From: an uncultured Selenomonadaceae bacterium
GTDB taxonomy: Bacteria; Bacillota; Negativicutes; Selenomonadales; Selenomonadaceae
DNA length: 11,357 bases
NCBI GenBank assembly: GCA_905235425.1
Contig: CAJOKY010000047.1
Span: forward strand, 1 to 11,357
Direction of reading: 5' to 3'
Shown: in pieces, positions 1 to 7,523 of the stretch
Position numbering within the stretch: position 1 is the stretch's first letter
How the letters are laid out: each line of letters opens with the position of its first letter
Notes under the pieces: model-generated
What the model was told of the DNA's origin: nothing
The model's input: only the letters and a program-made list of their open reading frames with translations
Databases searched by the model: none
Translations under genes and position numbers: made by a program

Positions 1-383
1 TTTTATTGGAAAGCGGCGTGACTTTGGACGAGGCGATAAAATTAAGCGCGGCGTCAGATGAAAATTTATTTATGCGTCAAGTTTTAGGCGACGCGAAAAT
101 TTCAATAGAAAAAGGCGACACGTTGGAAAAAGTTTTACGCCGTACAATGAAAAAAATTTCGCCGCTGTACTTGGGCTTAATCGCTACAGGTGAGGCGACA
201 GGCGAAATTGTAGAAATGCTGCGTCAATGTGAATCAATGGCAGATTTTGAAATTGAGGAGACTCTGCGCGAATTGCCTGCAAAGGCTGAAGTTTTAGGTA
301 CACTTGCCGCAGGATTAATTGTAGCCGTGTTGGTATTTTCAATAATGTTGCCAATATTTAATATGTCGAGTTTGAATTTGTAG
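1..383 (+). CDS. Type II secretion / type IV pilus assembly F-family inner-membrane protein, C-terminal part
   Basis: This is the 3' end of a gene whose start lies before the window; the frame is open from base 3 and ends with TAG at 381-383. About 126 residues are visible. They hold the second cytoplasmic helical domain of the GspF/PilC family, with the family-like segment YLGLIATGEATGEI followed by a run on MLRQCESMADFE, then one hydrophobic membrane segment near the end and a typical short tail (LPIFNMSSLNL). Family members are polytopic inner-membrane platform proteins that work with the assembly ATPase to build pili or pseudopili. An internal TTG at base 6 could be read as a start, but that would give only half a domain, so it is not a real start. 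The stop codon lies in the first unit of a heptamer repeat array. Whether this is a pilus or a secretion system cannot be told from this fragment. Confidence 0.85.
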   Translation, partial: LLESGVTLDEAIKLSAASDENLFMRQVLGDAKISIEKGDTLEKVLRRTMKKISPLYLGLIATGEATGEIVEMLRQCESMADFEIEETLRELPAKAEVLGTLAAGLIVAVLVFSIMLPIFNMSSLNL

Positions 384-474
384 AAAGTAGAGGGTAGATT
401 GTAGAAAGTAGAAGGTAGATTGTAGCTCCTACCCCCTACTATCTACCTCCTACCCTCTACCCCCTAGCAACTAG
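380..474. repeat. Inverted array of 7-bp repeats (GTAGNNN then NNNCTAC)
   Basis: Six units of the form GTAGNNN start at 380, 387, 394, 401, 408 and 415, followed by GTAG at 422-425. Then seven units of the mirror form NNNCTAC or NNNCTAG run from 426 to 474. The two arms are complementary with the same 7-bp period, for example an 11-bp exact match between 387-397 and 450-460, so the region can fold as a long hairpin. It fills almost the whole gap before rsgA. The TAG stop of the upstream gene (381-383) is inside the first unit, and the weak Shine-Dalgarno of rsgA (AGG, 473-475) overlaps the last unit. There is no T-tract, so it is not a standard intrinsic terminator. Confidence 0.9.
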
Positions 475-482
475 GTAAACAT

Positions 483-1337
483 ATGACGGGACAAGTTATA
501 AAATTTTACAACAGTTTTTTCTTCGTGCAGGTTGCGGAAAATTTAATTCCCTGCAAACTGCGCGGAATCATAAAGCGCGATAAAAAATCCGGCAGTTCGG
601 TTTATCCCGGCGACTTCGTAGAAATATCGCCGCTTGCCGACGGTACAGGCGTTATCACAAAAATTTTGCCGCGAAAAAGTTTGCTGAATCGCCCTGCCGT
701 TGCCAACGTCGACAGAGTGATTTTAACTTTTGCCGCCGCTAATCCAAATTTGCACCCGCTACTTTTAAATCGCTTTATCGTATTGGCAGAGCAAGCGCAC
801 CTTGACGAAATTATTATCTGCGTGAATAAAATTGACCTTGCCGCAGAAAATTTTTTATCTGAATATGAATCGTTGTACAAAATTATTCGCACTTCGACGC
901 TGACAGGTGAAAATATTGACACGCTGAAAAATATTTTATCAAGCGGCATCACGGTATTTGCGGGACCTTCCGGCGTCGGTAAGTCTTCTCTACTCAATGC
1001 GATTGACGCGAATTTAAAATTGAAAGTCGGCAATGTCAGTGAAAAAATTCTGCGCGGCAAACATACAACGCGCATTTCCGAGCTGATAAAATTTCACGAC
1101 GGCTTTTTGGTTGATACGCCGGGATTTAGCGCGGTGGATTTAAAAGATGTCGGCATCACGAAAAATAATTTGAGATATTATTTTAAAGAGTTCGCGCAGT
1201 TTTCATCAGCGTGCAAATTTTTAAATGACTGCAGTCATGACCATGAACCGAATTGCGGCGTTATAAATGCCGTTTCCGAAGGTAAAATATTGCGTGAACG
1301 TTATGAAAATTACCTTTCCATTTTGAAGGAATTGTAA
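483..1337 (+). CDS. rsgA: Small ribosomal subunit biogenesis GTPase RsgA
   Basis: The product is a 284-residue circularly permuted GTPase that helps mature the 30S subunit in the cytoplasm. An OB-fold region (about 1-65) is followed by GTPase motifs in the permuted order G4-G1-G2-G3: NKID at 115-118, P-loop GPSGVGKSS at 161-169, TT at 195-196 and DTPGF at 211-215. A C-terminal zinc knuckle has Cys244, Cys250, His252 and Cys258, as in the family, and the length is normal. The ATG at 483 is preceded by a weak AGG seven bases upstream that lies at the edge of the heptamer array. No convincing promoter was seen directly upstream, so it may be read through from the F-family gene. In Bacillus this family (YloQ) lies near cell-wall and kinase genes; here a SEDS gene follows about 100 bases downstream. 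Confidence 0.97.
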   Translation: MTGQVIKFYNSFFFVQVAENLIPCKLRGIIKRDKKSGSSVYPGDFVEISPLADGTGVITKILPRKSLLNRPAVANVDRVILTFAAANPNLHPLLLNRFIVLAEQAHLDEIIICVNKIDLAAENFLSEYESLYKIIRTSTLTGENIDTLKNILSSGITVFAGPSGVGKSSLLNAIDANLKLKVGNVSEKILRGKHTTRISELIKFHDGFLVDTPGFSAVDLKDVGITKNNLRYYFKEFAQFSSACKFLNDCSHDHEPNCGVINAVSEGKILRERYENYLSILKEL

Positions 1338-1350
1338 AATATGCTATAAT
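1323..1350 (+). promoter_or_regulatory. Putative sigma-A promoter with extended -10 for the rodA operon
   Basis: TATAAT at 1345-1350 is preceded by TGC, forming an extended -10 (TGNTATAAT). TTGAAG at 1323-1328 gives a 4/6 match to the -35 consensus with a 16-bp spacer. The -35 lies inside the last codons of rsgA. The start of transcription would be near 1357, leaving a leader of about 85 bases before the downstream gene. Supported by sequence match only. Confidence 0.6.
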
Positions 1351-1400
1351 CCTGTAAAAACTGAAATTGGGCAGTAAGGTTACATTGGGCAATTATTAAT

Positions 1401-1421
1401 CCCTGTGCCCTAATCCCTAAA
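1401..1421. repeat. Short heptamer array (CCCTNNN x3)
   Basis: Three units, CCCTGTG, CCCTAAT and CCCTAAA, run end to end just upstream of the Shine-Dalgarno of the following SEDS gene. They match the AGGGANN/NNTCCCT family seen at four other places in the window. The flank 1366-1390 contains two ATTGGGC words 18 bases apart that could pair loosely with TGCCCTAAT, but the pairing is short. Confidence 0.65.
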
Positions 1422-1441
1422 CATATTCGGGAGTGAAAACT

Positions 1442-2569
1442 TTGCAACTAATTCCGACAGAATATAGACGCGCTTTAAGACGAATAGATTTTGTACTGCT
1501 TTTAGCGTCGCTTGCAATAATATTTTACAGCTTAATCATAATAAGCAGTGCCACGCACGTAAACACGCCGAGTGAAGAAAGATTTTGGTACGTGCAACGT
1601 CAAGGCATCTTCGCCATGATAAACATTGCAATAGCCGTATTCATAATGAATTTTGATTATCGCGGCTTACAACAGTACGGAAAATCGCTGTATATTTTTA
1701 ATTTGGTAATGTTATTGGCGGTAATGCTCTTCGGTCACGCGGCATTGGGCGCACAGCGTTGGATACAAATAGGATTTATCAGCATACAGCCTTCAGAATT
1801 TTCAAAGCTGATAATGATAATTTGTTTGGCGGCGGTATTGGAATCGCGTATGGGCAGATTAGACACGCCTCAAGATTTATTACCCGTCGCCGCGTACGTG
1901 GGACTGCCATTTCTTTTGGTCTTGAAACAGCCGGACTTGGGAACGTCGCTTGTATTTATGGCAATTTTTTTCGGCATGGTGATAGCTTGCGGCATAAACT
2001 GGAAACTTTTTGCAACAATCGTAGTTATGGGCGTCGCGGCAATGCCGGTACTTTGGCAGTTTTTAAAAGACTATCAGAAAATGCGAATAATGGTTTTCCT
2101 TGACCCAAATGTAGATCCACTCGGCTCAGGCTACCACATAATTCAATCTAAAATCGCGATAGGGTCGGGAATGCTATTCGGCAAGGGACTTTTTGCAGGG
2201 ACACAAAGTCAGCTGAACTTTTTGCCGGAAAATCACACTGACTTTATATTTGCAGTTGTCGGTGAAGAATTTGGCTTTGTCGGTGCGATTATTTTACTTT
2301 TTCTGTATATGTTGGTGTTATGGCGCGGCATGCAAATTGCACGTGACGCCAGCGATATTTTTGGGCGTCTTTTGGCGGTAGGTATCACGTCAATGCTTGC
2401 CTTTCACGTCTTGGTAAATGTCGGCATGACAACCGGCATTATGCCTGTCACCGGCATACCCCTGCCGCTTATGAGCTACGGTATAAGTTCGCTTACGACA
2501 AATATTTTATCTATTGCAATTCTGATGAATATTCACTTGCACAAACAGAAATTGTTGCTGTTTAGTTGA
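1442..2569 (+). CDS. rodA: SEDS-family peptidoglycan glycosyltransferase, RodA type
   Basis: This is a polytopic inner-membrane protein of the FtsW/RodA/SpoVE (SEDS) family, which polymerises lipid II into glycan strands together with a class B PBP. About ten hydrophobic segments are visible. Family landmarks are LKQPDLGTSLVF in the middle, NFLPENHTDFIFAVVGEEFG in the large extracytoplasmic loop region, and GIPLPLMSYGISSLTTN near the C-terminus. Length (375 residues) is normal. The longest frame begins with GTG at 1433, but GGGAG at 1429-1433 overlaps that codon, whereas it sits eight bases before TTG 1442, so TTG is preferred. It overlaps or nearly abuts the downstream radical SAM gene, which suggests one transcript. 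RodA is preferred over FtsW because no division-cluster neighbours are present and the loop reads like RodA; this is inference. Confidence 0.9.
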   Translation: MQLIPTEYRRALRRIDFVLLLASLAIIFYSLIIISSATHVNTPSEERFWYVQRQGIFAMINIAIAVFIMNFDYRGLQQYGKSLYIFNLVMLLAVMLFGHAALGAQRWIQIGFISIQPSEFSKLIMIICLAAVLESRMGRLDTPQDLLPVAAYVGLPFLLVLKQPDLGTSLVFMAIFFGMVIACGINWKLFATIVVMGVAAMPVLWQFLKDYQKMRIMVFLDPNVDPLGSGYHIIQSKIAIGSGMLFGKGLFAGTQSQLNFLPENHTDFIFAVVGEEFGFVGAIILLFLYMLVLWRGMQIARDASDIFGRLLAVGITSMLAFHVLVNVGMTTGIMPVTGIPLPLMSYGISSLTTNILSIAILMNIHLHKQKLLLFS

Positions 2570-2595
2570 AAAATTTTAGTTGGGAGAGAAATTGT

Positions 2596-5241
2596 TTGCA
2601 GGTAAATTTACCTTACGAAGTTTTACAAAAAGTCACGAAGCCGGTCAGATACACGGGCGGAGAATTTGGCGCCGTATTAAAAAATTGGGACGATGTTCAA
2701 TGCCGCATGGTTTTAGCCTTGCCGGACGTTTACGAAGTCGGTATGTCGAATTTGGGACTTTCCATTTTGTATGGGATTATGAACAGCCGCGCAGATACAC
2801 TTTGTGAACGTGTTTACGCGGTGTGGACAGATATGGAAAATGAAATGCGTACGCGCAATATTCCGCTTTTCGCATTGGAATCTAAACGCGCCGTGAAAGA
2901 TTTTGATTTTCTCGGCTTTTCTCTGCAGTACGAAATGATTTTTACCAACGTGCTGAATATGTTGGATATGGCAAAAATTTCACTTCACGCCGAAGACCGC
3001 GCAGATGATGAACCCTTCGTGATAGGCGGCGGTCCCTGCGTCTACAACGTCGAGCCGATAGCTGATTTTTTTGACTTCTTCGTAGTAGGTGAAGGCGAAG
3101 AGATTTTAAATGAAGTTGTGGAAAATTTTATTGCGTGGAAAAATTCCGGCAAGGTCGGCGGACGCGTAGGATTTTTACGCAGACTTTTAAACGTCAGCGG
3201 AATTTATGTGCCGCGTTTTTATCAACCTATTTACGAAGTTAGGGAACAGGGAACAGGGATTAGGGATCAGGATTTACAAGCTACAAGCTACAAGCTACCG
3301 GCTACGCCTTCATTTATCGGTATGAAAAAATTGGAGCCTGCCGCGCCGTCAACCGTTTATAAACGCGTTGTAAAGGATTTAGACGCCGTCCCCTTCGTAC
3401 AAAGCCCAATCGTGCCGTTTATCGACATTGTACACAATCGCGCGGCATTGGAACTTTTTCGCGGCTGTACGCGCGGCTGTCGTTTCTGTCAAGCCGGCAT
3501 GTGCTATCGTCCTGTACGTGAACGCTCTGAAAAAGTTTTGCGTGAAACTGCGCGGCGGCTGATTGATTCTACCGGCTATGACGAAATGTCTTTAACGTCG
3601 TTAAGCTCCGCCGATTACTCCTGCCTTAATCGCCTTGTCGAAGATTTAATGGCGGACTTCAGAAATGAACGCGTGAATTTTTCCCTGCCGTCACTTCGCA
3701 TTGACAGCTTTTCCATTGAACTTGCCGAAAAACTTCAAGCTGTACGAAAAAGCGGCTTAACCTTCGCGCCGGAGGCAGGTACTCAACGCCTGCGCAACGT
3801 GATTAACAAAAATGTCACTGAACAAAATTTGCTTGATGCCTGCGCGGCGGCATTTGAAAAGGGCTGGAAAACAGTTAAGCTTTACTTTATGATGGGGTTG
3901 CCTACCGAAACGGACGAAGACATTGCCGGTATAGCAGACCTCGCGCAGAAGGTGGCGAATCTGTACCGCGAAATGACTAATCGCCGCGATGTTAAAATTA
4001 CTTTAAGCGTTGCCTGTTTCGTACCAAAACCTTTTACGCCTTTTCAATGGTACGGGCAAATTTCCCTTGCCGAATTTGAACGCCGTCAACAATTTTTGAA
4101 AAGTCTTATTCGTGACAGAGCGATAACCTACAATTACCACAGCGCCAAAGTTTCAGTGTTGGAAGGCATTATCGCACGCGGTGACAGGCGGCTTGCAAAG
4201 GTGATTGAGACTGCGTGGCGTAACGGCGCGAAGTTTGACGGTTGGTCGGATTTATTTAACTTCGACGCGTGGCAAAATGCCTTTGACGAATGCGGCATTG
4301 ACGGCGCGTATTTTAATGAACGCGATAGAAAAATTTATGAACCGTTGGCGTGGGATCACACTTCGCCCGGCGTGAGTAAAAATTACTTGGTTGAAGAATG
4401 GGAAAAATCGCAGGAAGGGCAAACTACCGCAGATTGCCGCCGCACTTCTTGTCAAGGCTGTAATGTCTGCATGAAATTAGGCGTCAATGTCATTGACAGG
4501 CGTAATTCGGCAATTGAATCAGTACAAAAAAAATCTGTTACCTCTTCCCTAATCCCTAATCCCTCAACTTACCGCGCGCAGATTAGAAAGGGCGAAGAGT
4601 TGGCTTTCTTGTCGCACTTGGAATATGTCGACGTGTTCAGGTACGCGCTTTTACGTTCAAAACTTCCTGCCGCCTATTCTGAAGGTTTTAACCCGCATTT
4701 AAAAATTTCCTTTGCAACGGCGCTCGGTGTAGGTGTTACCGGTAGCTGTGAATACGTGGACTTCGTTTTAAATTCCAATATCGACTCGCCGACGGTTATG
4801 GCGAAATTAAACGCGCATTTGCCAAAAGGCGGCGAAATTGTACGCATTAAAAAAATTTCTGCAAAGGCTCCGGCGTTGACTGTATTAATCGATTTTGCAC
4901 GCTACGAAGTCTTTGTACCGTTTGCCGAAAATTTCAGCGTTGCGGAGAATGCGGCGAAAAAATTTAACTCTGCCAAAACTCTTATCTTTAATCGCGTAAC
5001 GCCGAAAAAATCCCGCGAAATTGAAATTAAATCACTCATTGCCGAATCCGTGAAAGTCTATGAAGTCGAAGGCGGCTTGAAAATAAAATTCGGCTTGAAA
5101 ATTAAGCAGGACGGCAGTGTTAAGCCGTCGGAAATACTGAAAGTGTTACGTGACGAATGCGGCTTGCCTATTGAAGTACTTGAGGCAAAAATAAATCGGA
5201 CGGCGCTTTTAAGTCGCGGAAAAAATTTGCTTGACGTTTAA
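2596..5241 (+). CDS. Fused TIGR03960-type B12-binding-like radical SAM protein with C-terminal DUF2344 (TIGR03936) domain
   Basis: The product is about 881 residues. The N-terminal part (about 1-210) resembles the cobalamin-binding-like domain of the TIGR03960 family. The radical SAM core carries the Fe-S motif CTRGCRFC with Cys291, Cys295 and Cys298. A second cysteine set, CQGCNVC, lies at 619-625. The last roughly 220 residues (YRAQIRKGEELAFLSHLEY onward) are DUF2344, which is a separate gene in many Clostridia. The substrate is not established; the family is often found beside RNase G and ribosomal protein genes, suggesting an RNA or ribosome role, but those neighbours are absent here. The frame is open from TTG 2566, which overlaps the SEDS stop, but GGGAGAG at 2582-2588 stands seven bases before TTG 2596, and starting there gives the family-like N-terminus MQVNLPYEVLQKVTKPVRYT. 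Two heptamer-repeat segments are embedded in frame, at residues about 215-239 and 650-657. Confidence 0.93.
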   Translation: MQVNLPYEVLQKVTKPVRYTGGEFGAVLKNWDDVQCRMVLALPDVYEVGMSNLGLSILYGIMNSRADTLCERVYAVWTDMENEMRTRNIPLFALESKRAVKDFDFLGFSLQYEMIFTNVLNMLDMAKISLHAEDRADDEPFVIGGGPCVYNVEPIADFFDFFVVGEGEEILNEVVENFIAWKNSGKVGGRVGFLRRLLNVSGIYVPRFYQPIYEVREQGTGIRDQDLQATSYKLPATPSFIGMKKLEPAAPSTVYKRVVKDLDAVPFVQSPIVPFIDIVHNRAALELFRGCTRGCRFCQAGMCYRPVRERSEKVLRETARRLIDSTGYDEMSLTSLSSADYSCLNRLVEDLMADFRNERVNFSLPSLRIDSFSIELAEKLQAVRKSGLTFAPEAGTQRLRNVINKNVTEQNLLDACAAAFEKGWKTVKLYFMMGLPTETDEDIAGIADLAQKVANLYREMTNRRDVKITLSVACFVPKPFTPFQWYGQISLAEFERRQQFLKSLIRDRAITYNYHSAKVSVLEGIIARGDRRLAKVIETAWRNGAKFDGWSDLFNFDAWQNAFDECGIDGAYFNERDRKIYEPLAWDHTSPGVSKNYLVEEWEKSQEGQTTADCRRTSCQGCNVCMKLGVNVIDRRNSAIESVQKKSVTSSLIPNPSTYRAQIRKGEELAFLSHLEYVDVFRYALLRSKLPAAYSEGFNPHLKISFATALGVGVTGSCEYVDFVLNSNIDSPTVMAKLNAHLPKGGEIVRIKKISAKAPALTVLIDFARYEVFVPFAENFSVAENAAKKFNSAKTLIFNRVTPKKSREIEIKSLIAESVKVYEVEGGLKIKFGLKIKQDGSVKPSEILKVLRDECGLPIEVLEAKINRTALLSRGKNLLDV
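3241..3305. repeat. Composite heptamer array inside the radical SAM gene
   Basis: Units AGGGAAC, AGGGAAC, AGGGATT and AGGGATC run from 3241 to 3268, followed by AGG. After a short junction come AAGCTAC three times and CGGCTAC once (3278-3305). The array therefore joins the two heptamer families found elsewhere between genes. Because 7 is not a multiple of 3, the units are read in shifting frames, encoding a polar low-complexity peptide (REQGTGIRDQDLQATSYKL). It lies between the N-terminal domain and the segment leading to the radical SAM core, and contains no stop codon in this frame. Confidence 0.9.
4544..4564. repeat. Heptamer array at the radical SAM / DUF2344 junction
   Basis: CTTCCCT is followed by AATCCCT twice, in frame inside the coding sequence, giving the peptide SSLIPNPST. 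It sits exactly in the linker between the second cysteine cluster and the start of the DUF2344 domain. The orientation is opposite to the array at 3241-3268. Confidence 0.8.
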
Positions 5242-5269
5242 AAAATAGCCGCGCAGATTGCAAAAAAAT

Positions 5270-5303
5270 ATCCCTGCGTTTTCGTACGTAGGGATTTATT
5301 TTT
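5270..5303. terminator. Bidirectional intrinsic terminator between convergent genes
   Basis: A 9-bp stem (5270-5278 with 5287-5295, one G-T pair) closes an 8-base loop. It is followed on the + strand by TTATTTTT, and on the - strand by a run of seven T (5262-5268 read in reverse). It can end both the rodA/radical SAM transcript and the converging GH84 transcript. The stem arms read ATCCCT and AGGGAT, the same words as the heptamer family, which may be chance. Confidence 0.85.
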
Positions 5304-5326
5304 ATGCTATAAATTATTTTGAAAAG

Positions 5327-6745
5327 TTACTTGCCCATAAGCTCCAAAACGTCGTCGACAAATTTCAACGCGGCTTGTTCGGAGAGAATAGCGGTTTTTG
5401 CGTTACGTTCAATTTCTGCGCGAAGTGTCTTTAACGACGGATTGAGTTTTCCCGCCTTAAGCGACGCTACAGCCAATTTATCAGCCTGCGCGATACGCTT
5501 AAACTGTTCAAGTTGCGGCTTGCACTCTGCCAAATATTTTTGCGGCAAGCGCGTCAACAGTGTATCTGCGGCAAGTTCCATTTCAGAAATTTGCGCCTCA
5601 AGCGACGTTAAATCTACCGTGCGACCTTTACGCGCAGCCATCATTACTACGTTGGCGGCGGCAGTGAAATTCGGCGCGTCGGCAGGACCGCACTTAGCCC
5701 ATGAATTTTCCATATGCTGTGAATGCGTGGCAAAAATTTTCATTGAGTAGGCAAGATTGCCGAATTGCTCATCAATGGCTTTTTCCCATGCCTGCTGGGG
5801 ACGGTAAATTTCCGGCGCGTTGGTATATTCCCCTGCCGTTGCCAATGCTATCTTCGACATATTTTCTTGCCCCATTGGATTAAAGAAAATCGCGTGCATA
5901 TTTTTTGTAGGCAACTTTTGTATCGGACCAAGCGCCAATTTTGAATTGCCCTTGCCGTCGGGACGTAAGGTATAATCGTTTACGGGGTAATTCCACCAAA
6001 TACCGATGCCGCGATCGTTTTGGTAAATGTCATTGACGTTGCGTAAATCGTTATCTGAAATTCCTTCACAAACTACGCCGTTGCCCGTGTACAGCACGAC
6101 AATTTTTTCATCAATGGTTTCAGCAAAATCTTTTGTGTAGCTTTTAATCTTCCTGCCGTCAATCATATCGTTGTAAAAATACTCTGTCGGCACGGTAATG
6201 AAAGGCACAATGTCTTTGTGCATACGGTGAAAAGTGTCCTGCACCTTGTTCAAAAGTTCAGCCTGCTTTTTACCGTCTTCATGATGTCTGCCCTTGCTGT
6301 CTTTCAAATCGTCGAAGAAAATTGCAAAACTGCGTACGCCGAGCGCGTACATGGTATTCATCTTATTGACGAGCGCTTTAAAATCCTGTTCGCCTTCACT
6401 GCCGGTGTATTTTAAATCCAGTCCCGGCGAAATTGCGAAAGTAAATCTGATGTTATTCGCCTTCGCAGTTTCAACAAGGGTTTTAATTTCTGCCAGCTTA
6501 TCGGCGGGATAAGGTTCACGCCATTTATCGCGGTGGTACGGATCATTTTTCGGCGCGTAAATGTAGGCGTTCAAGCCGTGTTCGCGACAAAAATTCATCA
6601 TGTCGATGCGGTTTTCATTTGTCCAAGGAGTACCGTAAAATCCCTCGACAATTCCGCGCAGTGGTACGGGAGCCGCATTTGTTACGGCAGAAAATATTAA
6701 TGTCATCATCATCACCAAAAATGCCGTTCGTAAAACTTTCATCAT
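5327..6745 (-). CDS. Exported GH84-type beta-N-acetylglucosaminidase
   Basis: The 472-residue product has a signal peptide (about 1-25: basic start, hydrophobic run, then SAVTNAA), so it acts outside the cytoplasm, likely in the periplasm if the cell is diderm. The catalytic domain of the NAGidase/O-GlcNAcase family follows: RGIVEGFYGTPW from residue 30, YAPKNDPYHRDKWREPYP at about 63-80, the expected catalytic Asp pair at 145-146 (FFDDL), and WWNYPVNDY further on. The GH84 enzymes cleave terminal N-acetylglucosamine by substrate-assisted catalysis, from host glycans, O-GlcNAc proteins or hyaluronan-like chains. The C-terminal third (about 330-472) is helical-looking and not assigned. ATG 6745 has AGGAG nine bases upstream, and that Shine-Dalgarno lies inside a heptamer repeat unit; a second ATG follows at once. 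The substrate here is unknown. It is probably co-transcribed with the CofE-like gene 54 bases upstream. Confidence 0.92.
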   Translation of the reverse strand: MMKVLRTAFLVMMMTLIFSAVTNAAPVPLRGIVEGFYGTPWTNENRIDMMNFCREHGLNAYIYAPKNDPYHRDKWREPYPADKLAEIKTLVETAKANNIRFTFAISPGLDLKYTGSEGEQDFKALVNKMNTMYALGVRSFAIFFDDLKDSKGRHHEDGKKQAELLNKVQDTFHRMHKDIVPFITVPTEYFYNDMIDGRKIKSYTKDFAETIDEKIVVLYTGNGVVCEGISDNDLRNVNDIYQNDRGIGIWWNYPVNDYTLRPDGKGNSKLALGPIQKLPTKNMHAIFFNPMGQENMSKIALATAGEYTNAPEIYRPQQAWEKAIDEQFGNLAYSMKIFATHSQHMENSWAKCGPADAPNFTAAANVVMMAARKGRTVDLTSLEAQISEMELAADTLLTRLPQKYLAECKPQLEQFKRIAQADKLAVASLKAGKLNPSLKTLRAEIERNAKTAILSEQAALKFVDDVLELMGK

Positions 6746-6754
6746 ATTAACTAA

Positions 6755-6810
6755 CTCCTACTTTCTACCCTCTACTTTCTATTCTCTACCTTCTACCCTC
6801 TACCCTCTAA
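6755..6810. repeat. Eight-unit heptamer array (NNNCTAC) between the CofE-like and GH84 genes
   Basis: Units are CTCCTAC, TTTCTAC, CCTCTAC, TTTCTAT, TCTCTAC, CTTCTAC, CCTCTAC and CCTCTAA, end to end. On the coding (-) strand they read GTAGNNN. The array supplies the last two codons and the TAG stop of the CofE-like gene (ends at 6800) and the AGGAG Shine-Dalgarno of the GH84 gene (6755-6759). Unlike the array at 380-474 there is only one arm, so no long hairpin. Confidence 0.9.
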
Positions 6811-7459
6811 CATGTTCCTGCTCCTGTTTAAAGCCTTTCAAAATGCAAATAGGCGTTTTCTCGGACGCATTGCCGAAAGGATTATCAATCAGCAAATTTG
6901 CGGCAAGCTGCGCGTTCATGCCCTTAGTAGCGCCAACAATTCGCGAGCGCTTTAAATCGTTTACGTCGGCAATCATAGCACCGAAACAGCCTAACCGCTC
7001 CTTGATATCGGCAACAACTTGATCGGGATTTTCCGGACCGTAGACAACGCACTTGTCAAAAGGCGGCATATCGCCGGTAACGTCATCAATCAACGCCGCT
7101 TGACGCCCGCCCCATTTATAAAAGAGCCCGCGCTGTCCTATAACTTTGCCCAAAAATCCGCCGATTAACGCAAATGCAACGCGCCATTCGCCCTCTTTCA
7201 GCATAAGCGCCTGCATACCGTGCGGCGTTGCCAATGAACCGTAATCGGGAATAAATCTGCAACAAAGACGCGCAAGACAGGTAATTTTCATTTCGTCGGG
7301 ACGAATCAAATTTCCCTGCGTTATCGCCACGACACTTTCAGCAACAGTCAACACGTCATCGGGACCGATTATGTCGCGCGTATACTTCGCTATCATATCT
7401 ACAATGTTATCTTTCGGTGTCAAAATTCGCGTCTTTATCGGAATTATTTCTACTGCCAT
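6800..7459 (-). CDS. Coenzyme F420-0:L-glutamate ligase-like (CofE-family) protein
   Basis: The product is a 219-residue cytoplasmic protein that resembles the F420 ligase (CofE/PF01996) family. Visible features include DDVLTVAESVVAITQGNLI near residues 34-52, FLGKVIGQRGLFYKWGGRQA in the middle, and a C-terminal part with DDVTGDMPPFDKCVVYGPEN and DVNDLKRSRIVGATKGMNA. True CofE adds glutamate to F420-0 using GTP. Firmicutes of this type generally lack F420, no other F420 gene is in the window, and this copy is somewhat short, so the substrate is doubtful and a glutamyl or amide ligase role on another acid is possible. ATG 7459 has AGGAG five bases upstream. The stop codon and the final Arg-Gly come from a heptamer repeat, so the last residues may not be ancestral. 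Confidence 0.82.
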   Translation of the reverse strand: MAVEIIPIKTRILTPKDNIVDMIAKYTRDIIGPDDVLTVAESVVAITQGNLIRPDEMKITCLARLCCRFIPDYGSLATPHGMQALMLKEGEWRVAFALIGGFLGKVIGQRGLFYKWGGRQAALIDDVTGDMPPFDKCVVYGPENPDQVVADIKERLGCFGAMIADVNDLKRSRIVGATKGMNAQLAANLLIDNPFGNASEKTPICILKGFKQEQEHVRG

Positions 7460-7493
7460 AATAGCTCCTTTCGGTTACGAGCCGGTTGGTAAA

Positions 7494-7523
7494 AGTATAA
7501 CGTTGCCATTAGAAGGCGCGCAA
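7494..7523 (-). promoter_or_regulatory. Possible promoter for the CofE-like gene
   Basis: On the - strand TATACT (7499-7494) matches the -10 consensus at 5 of 6 bases. TTGCGC (7523-7518), 18 bases upstream, is a poor -35 (3 of 6) and lies in the edge of the stem-loop element. Weak support. Confidence 0.3.

Noticed and set aside
380..474. Possible CRISPR array
   Set aside because: The units are 7 bp with no unique spacers and no cas gene nearby; they are simple heptamer repeats.
602..1075. A 157-codon open frame on the - strand across rsgA
   Set aside because: It lies fully inside a clear rsgA, its translation shows no family pattern, and it has no Shine-Dalgarno; it is a shadow frame.
5319..5750. 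A 143-codon + strand frame rich in Ser and Ala opposite the GH84 gene
   Set aside because: It mirrors the GH84 codons, and its start lies beyond the bidirectional terminator without a ribosome site.
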